This document shows, one piece after another, positions 14,573 through 17,905 of a stretch of DNA of 17,905 bases. Position numbers and translations under genes: made by a program. The stretch spans positions 1 to 17,905 of the forward strand of contig JANLPN010000002.1 of assembly GCA_031367285.1 (NCBI GenBank), in the 5' to 3' direction. The DNA is from CAISIP01 sp031367285. GTDB lineage: Bacteria; Pseudomonadota; Gammaproteobacteria; Burkholderiales; Burkholderiaceae_C. The notes below the pieces were generated by a model that saw only the letters and a program-made list of their open reading frames with translations, was not told the origin of the DNA and did no database searches. Every line of letters begins with the position of its first letter. Within the stretch, counting starts at the first letter, position 1.

Positions 14573-15760
14573 ATGAGCCGTGAAGTTGTTGTAGTCAGCG
14601 CGGTGCGCACCGCCATCGGTACTTTTGGCGGAGGCCTTAAAGACATCGCCCCCATCGAACTCGCCACGCAGGTGGTGCGCGAGTCGCTCAAGCGTGCCAG
14701 CCTGGCCGGTGATGATGTTGGCCACGTCGTGTTTGGCCATGTTGTTAATACCGAACCCAAGGACATGTACCTGTCGCGCGTAGCGGCCATCCAGGGCGGC
14801 TGCGCGCAGGGCACGCCGGCACTCAACGTCAACCGGCTTTGCGGCTCGGGCTTGCAGGCCATTATTTCCGCGGCCCAGGCCATTGCTCTGGGCGACGCGG
14901 ACATTGCGATAGGCGGCGGCGCCGAGAACATGAGCCGCGCACCTTACGCGAGCCTGAGCAGCCGTTGGGGTGCGCGCATGGGCGACATGAAAATGATTGA
15001 CATGATGGTGGGCGCCCTGCACGACCCGTTTCACAACATCCATATGGGCATCACGGCTGAGAACATCGCCACCAAATGGGGTATTACCCGGGAGGACCAG
15101 GACCAGCTGGCAGTGCAAAGCCATAACCGCGCTGAGCGCGCCACCCGGGCGGGTTATTTCAAGGAGCAGATCCTGCCAATCATGCAAAAAACGCGCAAAG
15201 GCGACGTGGCTTTTGAACTAGACGAGCATTTCCGGAGCAACTGCTCGCTGGAGGACATGGCAAAACTCAAGCCTGCGTTCCTGAAGGAAAACGGCACCGT
15301 CACCGCAGGTAATGCATCCGGCATCAATGATGCCGCCGCCGCTATTGTTTTGATGGAACGCGCCGTTGCCGAGGCACGTGGTCTTCAACCCATGGCGCGT
15401 CTGGTGGCCTATGCCCACGCGGGGGTAGACCCAAAATACATGGGTATCGGTCCCGTGCCCGCCACGCAGAAGGCGCTGCAAAAAGCCGGCCTCACGGTCA
15501 AAGACCTGGACGTGATCGAGGCCAACGAGGCCTTCGCGGCGCAGGCCTGTGCCGTAACCCGCGACCTCGGGCTGGATCCGGCCAAGGTCAACCCCAATGG
15601 ATCCGGTATTTCACTGGGGCATCCGATAGGGGCGACGGGGGCTTTGATTACTGTAAAGGCGCTGTATGAACTGCGGCGTATCCAGGGCCGTTATGCACTG
15701 GTCACGATGTGTATCGGTGGCGGCCAGGGAATAGCCGCGATATTCGAGCGTCTGGCCTGA
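14573..15760 (+). CDS. bktB: Acetyl-CoA C-acyltransferase (beta-ketothiolase), BktB-like
   Basis: A 395-residue thiolase that condenses two acyl-CoAs to a 3-ketoacyl-CoA or runs in reverse in fatty-acid breakdown. The catalytic residues are present: C90 in NRLCGSG, the histidine in SGISLGHPIGATGA and the second cysteine in TMCIGGGQG. The sequence follows Cupriavidus BktB very closely as I remember it (REVVVVSxVRTAIGTFGG, ENGTVTAGNASGxNDAAAA, LDVIEANEAFAAQACAVT, GQGIAAIFER), more so than PhaA. BktB handles C4-C5 and longer units in polyhydroxyalkanoate synthesis. No phaB or phaC gene is in the window. The ATG at 14573 has AGGGAGG just upstream; a TTG at 14552 is disfavoured. It lies 57 bases after the dioxygenase gene on the same strand, so co-transcription is possible. 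Confidence 0.92.
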   Translation: MSREVVVVSAVRTAIGTFGGGLKDIAPIELATQVVRESLKRASLAGDDVGHVVFGHVVNTEPKDMYLSRVAAIQGGCAQGTPALNVNRLCGSGLQAIISAAQAIALGDADIAIGGGAENMSRAPYASLSSRWGARMGDMKMIDMMVGALHDPFHNIHMGITAENIATKWGITREDQDQLAVQSHNRAERATRAGYFKEQILPIMQKTRKGDVAFELDEHFRSNCSLEDMAKLKPAFLKENGTVTAGNASGINDAAAAIVLMERAVAEARGLQPMARLVAYAHAGVDPKYMGIGPVPATQKALQKAGLTVKDLDVIEANEAFAAQACAVTRDLGLDPAKVNPNGSGISLGHPIGATGALITVKALYELRRIQGRYALVTMCIGGGQGIAAIFERLA

Positions 15761-15764
15761 GACA

Positions 15765-15781
15765 CGGCCACGAACGGGCCG
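15765..15781. terminator. Hairpin between convergent bktB and thioredoxin-fold gene, weak terminator candidate
   Basis: CGGCC (15765-15769) pairs with GGCCG (15777-15781) across a 7-base loop, in the 39-base gap between the two convergent stop codons. There is no T-run on either strand, so this is tentative. Confidence 0.28.
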
Positions 15782-15799
15782 GATTTGCGTAGGGTTGGG

Positions 15800-16363
15800 C
15801 TATAGTTCGCGCATCAACAGGATGTCGCGCAAGGCCTCCGCCTTCATTTCGTCAAACTCACCAGCGACCCGCGCAAGAACGTCTCCGCTACGGTTAACCA
15901 CCAATACATAGGCGCTGCCGGTGCCACGCAGGCCGGCAGACTGCACAAACGCATCCCGGTCAGTGATGACGGGCATCAGATTCCGGCGCTCCTGCGGGCT
16001 GGCGTACCGGGCCAGCAAGCGGGTTTCGGCCGCTGCCCGCAACATGGGATCGCCTGGGTCGTTGACGACCGGCATCCGGACCCAGGAGATCGACGGGTCA
16101 TCACGTAATCTGAGGCCATTGATCCAGCTCTCCACTTCCTTGCGCTGGTCGCGGTGGAAACTCACGAGCGCCAGAAACCGCTGGTCGCCATTGGCAAGCG
16201 CGGGCGGCTTGTCATCAATTTTTTGCCCCACCGCCGTGGGCAGGTGCCCCATCACTCCCGACTCTCTGGGCGTGGCAACCGCCAATACAAGCGCCGCAGC
16301 CACCACTGCAAACCAGGTCAAAGGGTAGGTCCAGATCGGTTTCGTCGGTTTCGTCGGTTTCAT
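15800..16363 (-). CDS. Membrane-anchored protein of probable thioredoxin-like fold, no cysteines
   Basis: A 187-residue protein with a short charged N-terminus (MKPTKPTKP), one hydrophobic segment (about residues 11-30) acting as signal anchor, and a roughly 140-residue outer domain. RFLALVSFHRDQRKEVESWINGL, a MPVITDRDAF stretch and GTGSAYVLVVNRSGDVLARVAGEF follow the strand-helix order of peroxiredoxin/thioredoxin-like proteins such as YtfJ/ATP10-type domains. There is no cysteine anywhere, so redox chemistry by a CXXC pair is ruled out. The domain would face the periplasm. Function is unknown to me. The ATG at 16363 has GGAGCG seven bases upstream and begins right at a 9-bp tandem repeat; an upstream start at 16420 lacks such a site. 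It is 113 bases downstream of the acyl-CoA synthetase on the same strand. Confidence 0.68.
   Translation of the reverse strand: MKPTKPTKPIWTYPLTWFAVVAAALVLAVATPRESGVMGHLPTAVGQKIDDKPPALANGDQRFLALVSFHRDQRKEVESWINGLRLRDDPSISWVRMPVVNDPGDPMLRAAAETRLLARYASPQERRNLMPVITDRDAFVQSAGLRGTGSAYVLVVNRSGDVLARVAGEFDEMKAEALRDILLMREL
16337..16363. repeat. 9-bp tandem repeat, three copies, at the start of the thioredoxin-fold gene
   Basis: The unit CGGTTTCGT occurs at 16337-16345 and 16346-16354 exactly, and once more at 16355-16363 with one base changed so that it contains the start codon (CAT on the plus strand). On the minus strand the units encode KPT repeats (MKPTKPTKP). Copy-number changes would stay in frame. 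Confidence 0.85.
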
Positions 16364-16396
16364 GTCGAACGCTCCGGTTGAAAGTGCTTTTTCCCG

Positions 16397-16415
16397 ATGC
16401 AAGAAGCATGCAAGA
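16397..16415. promoter_or_regulatory. 8-bp direct repeat one helical turn apart upstream of the thioredoxin-fold gene
   Basis: ATGCAAGA occurs at 16397-16404 and 16408-16415, start to start 11 bases. It lies 34-52 bases before the start codon at 16363, in the 113-base gap behind the acyl-CoA synthetase gene. The spacing suits a protein bound twice on the same DNA face. No recognisable promoter hexamers accompany it. Confidence 0.25.
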
Positions 16416-16476
16416 TACACCGAAGCAATACTACTCCCGCAGCCGTGGTCATTGATGTGCGGTATGCACCTTTTAC

Positions 16477-17905
16477 CTAAACTTTTTCACCCTCCTGCAA
16501 TAACCGCCACATTACCTTGCCGCTGCCGCTCTTGGGCAGAACATCGACGAACTGGACCACACGCGGCGCTTTGTAGACCGCCATGTTGTCGTGGCACCAG
16601 GCAATGATGTCCTGCTCGTTCACCTGTCCCCGGTGGGAGGGGCGCAATACCACCACGGCCTTGACCGACTCACCGCGGTAGCTGTCGTGGGTGGCAATCA
16701 CGCACGCTTCCTGGATGGCGGGGTGGCGGAACATCAGGGTTTCGACCTCGGCCGGCCAAACCTTGAAACCGGATGCATTGATCATGCGTTTTAGGCGGTC
16801 AGTAATGAAGAAATAGCCATCTTCGTCCACCCGGCCCAGATCGCCGGAGCGAAAAAACCGCTTGCCTTCGAGCGTGATGAATGCGGCTGCCGTGGCTTCG
16901 GGCCGCTTCCAGTAGCCGGAGAAGTTCTGCGGCCCGCACATGATGATCTCGCCCTGCTCGCCCATCGGCATTTCCCGCAGCGTATCGGGGTCCACCACGC
17001 GTGCATCGGTACCCATGTAGGGGATACCGAGGCATTGCTGTTTGGTGGCGTCCTGCGGATTGAAATGCGATGGCGCCGCAGTCTCGGTCAGGCCATACCC
17101 TTCCGCGTAGCGCAGGCCATAGTGGTCAAACAGACGCTGCGCTACCGCCTGTGGCATGGCTGCCCCGCCGCCCCCGATGGCCACCAGCGAGGACAGGTCG
17201 TATTGGTCGAAACGCGGGCTCGCCAGCAGGTCGATAACCATGGTCGGGATATTGCCCCAATGCGTGATGCGCCAGGCCGATATCAGACGGCCGGCAAGAT
17301 CACGGTCCCAGCGCGGCATGATGACCATGGCCGCACCCACGTAGATGCAGCTATGCATTACGCTGATCATGCCGGTGGCGTGGAACATGGGTACCACGGC
17401 CAGCGAAATGTTTTCCGCGTTGCCGTTTCCCAGCAGCGCCGCCGCCGCCACCTGGTGCATGATGCTGGCGTGCGGGTGCATACAGCCCTTGGGCAAGCCG
17501 GTGGTCCCGCTTGTGTAAGGCAATATCGCAAGGTCGTGCGGACCCGCCGTATGCGGCGTCGGGTCGCTCGCGGTGGCCAGCGCATCGTTCCAGTCCAGCA
17601 CATGGCCGCCCAGCAACTCGGGTGCGGCGTGGCGCTGGGTCAGCCATGGGGCCCAGTTGGCGGGTGGTGCTTGGTCGCCCTGCACCTGGGTATCAAAAGC
17701 ATCGCTGAAATGCGTGATGACCAGATGTGCCAGACGATCACCCACATCCAGCGCATTGCTGGCACTTGCCAGATCACCGGCCAGGTCGGCCGTGGTGATA
17801 GCGAGCTTTGCATCCGGGTCGGTGATGTAGTGCTTGAGTTCCTCGGCCCGGTTCATCGGGTTGACCGGTACCACTACGGCATCGGCGCGCAATATGGCCC
17901 AGTGC
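16477..17905 (-). CDS. AMP-forming long-chain acyl-CoA synthetase, N-terminus outside window
   Basis: The frame is open to the right edge (reading HWAILRADAVVVPVNPMNR from the edge), so roughly 475 C-terminal residues are visible and perhaps 70-90 N-terminal residues are missing. The family activates a carboxylic acid to its acyl-AMP and then to acyl-CoA. Motifs in order are the ATP loop YTSGTTGLPKGCMHPH, GYGLTETAAPSHF, the hinge region YFFITDRLKRMINASGFKVWPAEVE, and the C-terminal PKSGSGKVMWR with the adenylation lysine. The pattern is that of fatty-acyl-CoA ligases (FadD/AlkK-like), not acetyl-CoA synthetase; the exact chain length is unclear. A nearby thiolase on the other strand fits fatty-acid metabolism. 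The gene ends at 16477 and the Cys-free thioredoxin-fold gene follows on the same strand. Confidence 0.9.
   Translation of the reverse strand, partial: HWAILRADAVVVPVNPMNRAEELKHYITDPDAKLAITTADLAGDLASASNALDVGDRLAHLVITHFSDAFDTQVQGDQAPPANWAPWLTQRHAAPELLGGHVLDWNDALATASDPTPHTAGPHDLAILPYTSGTTGLPKGCMHPHASIMHQVAAAALLGNGNAENISLAVVPMFHATGMISVMHSCIYVGAAMVIMPRWDRDLAGRLISAWRITHWGNIPTMVIDLLASPRFDQYDLSSLVAIGGGGAAMPQAVAQRLFDHYGLRYAEGYGLTETAAPSHFNPQDATKQQCLGIPYMGTDARVVDPDTLREMPMGEQGEIIMCGPQNFSGYWKRPEATAAAFITLEGKRFFRSGDLGRVDEDGYFFITDRLKRMINASGFKVWPAEVETLMFRHPAIQEACVIATHDSYRGESVKAVVVLRPSHRGQVNEQDIIAWCHDNMAVYKAPRVVQFVDVLPKSGSGKVMWRLLQEGEKV

Noticed and set aside
13961..15187. 408-residue minus-strand open frame opposite the dioxygenase and thiolase
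   Set aside because: It is antisense to two well-supported genes and has no motif of its own.

Overview
This 17.9 kb window looks like chromosomal DNA of a GC-rich betaproteobacterium, most likely Burkholderiales. The thiolase reads like BktB of Cupriavidus-type organisms, the partial gene at the left edge resembles the C-terminus of a NUDIX hydrolase family I know from Comamonadaceae/Burkholderiaceae, and gene packing and codon use are uniform. I see no tRNA, rRNA, insertion sequence, phage gene or CRISPR array. Identifications rest on motif reading and remembered family sequences, not on searches.

Left region (1-4040), sulfur and amino-acid metabolism. The end of a NUDIX-type gene converges with, and overlaps, an Lrp/AsnC regulator very like E. 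coli DecR (the cysteine-detoxification regulator). Divergent from the regulator is a 713-residue fusion: cysteine desulfurase, a metallo-beta-lactamase fold of the persulfide dioxygenase type that has lost its metal ligands, and a rhodanese with an intact cysteine. A class IV PLP aminotransferase converges on it. The regulator/fusion pair is the best candidate for an under-described system: a cysteine-inducible sulfane-sulfur relay on one polypeptide.

Middle region (4040-8390), mixed housekeeping and accessory genes: a membrane-anchored Mrr-like nuclease-fold protein, a SRPBCC (CoxG/START-like) protein, a GNAT acetyltransferase, a UshA-type 5'-nucleotidase/UDP-sugar hydrolase with a lipoprotein signal, and a 46-residue basic protein. 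A hairpin-rich stretch (8145-8390) carries a 17-bp direct repeat and two tiny overlapping reading frames that end exactly on the start codon of the next gene.

Right region (8387-17905): a soluble PAS-PAS hybrid histidine kinase with a terminal receiver, overlapping rluA; a minus-strand three-gene envelope-stress-like operon (Spy/CpxP-like lipoprotein, OmpR-type regulator, HAMP sensor kinase); then, on the plus strand, a Tat-type exported intradiol dioxygenase homologue and the thiolase bktB; and on the minus strand a Cys-free membrane-anchored protein of probable thioredoxin fold and the C-terminal 470 or so residues of an acyl-CoA synthetase that runs off the window.

Most genes here are ordinary. 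The fusion protein with its regulator, and the structured repeat region before the hybrid kinase, are the places that repay a second look.
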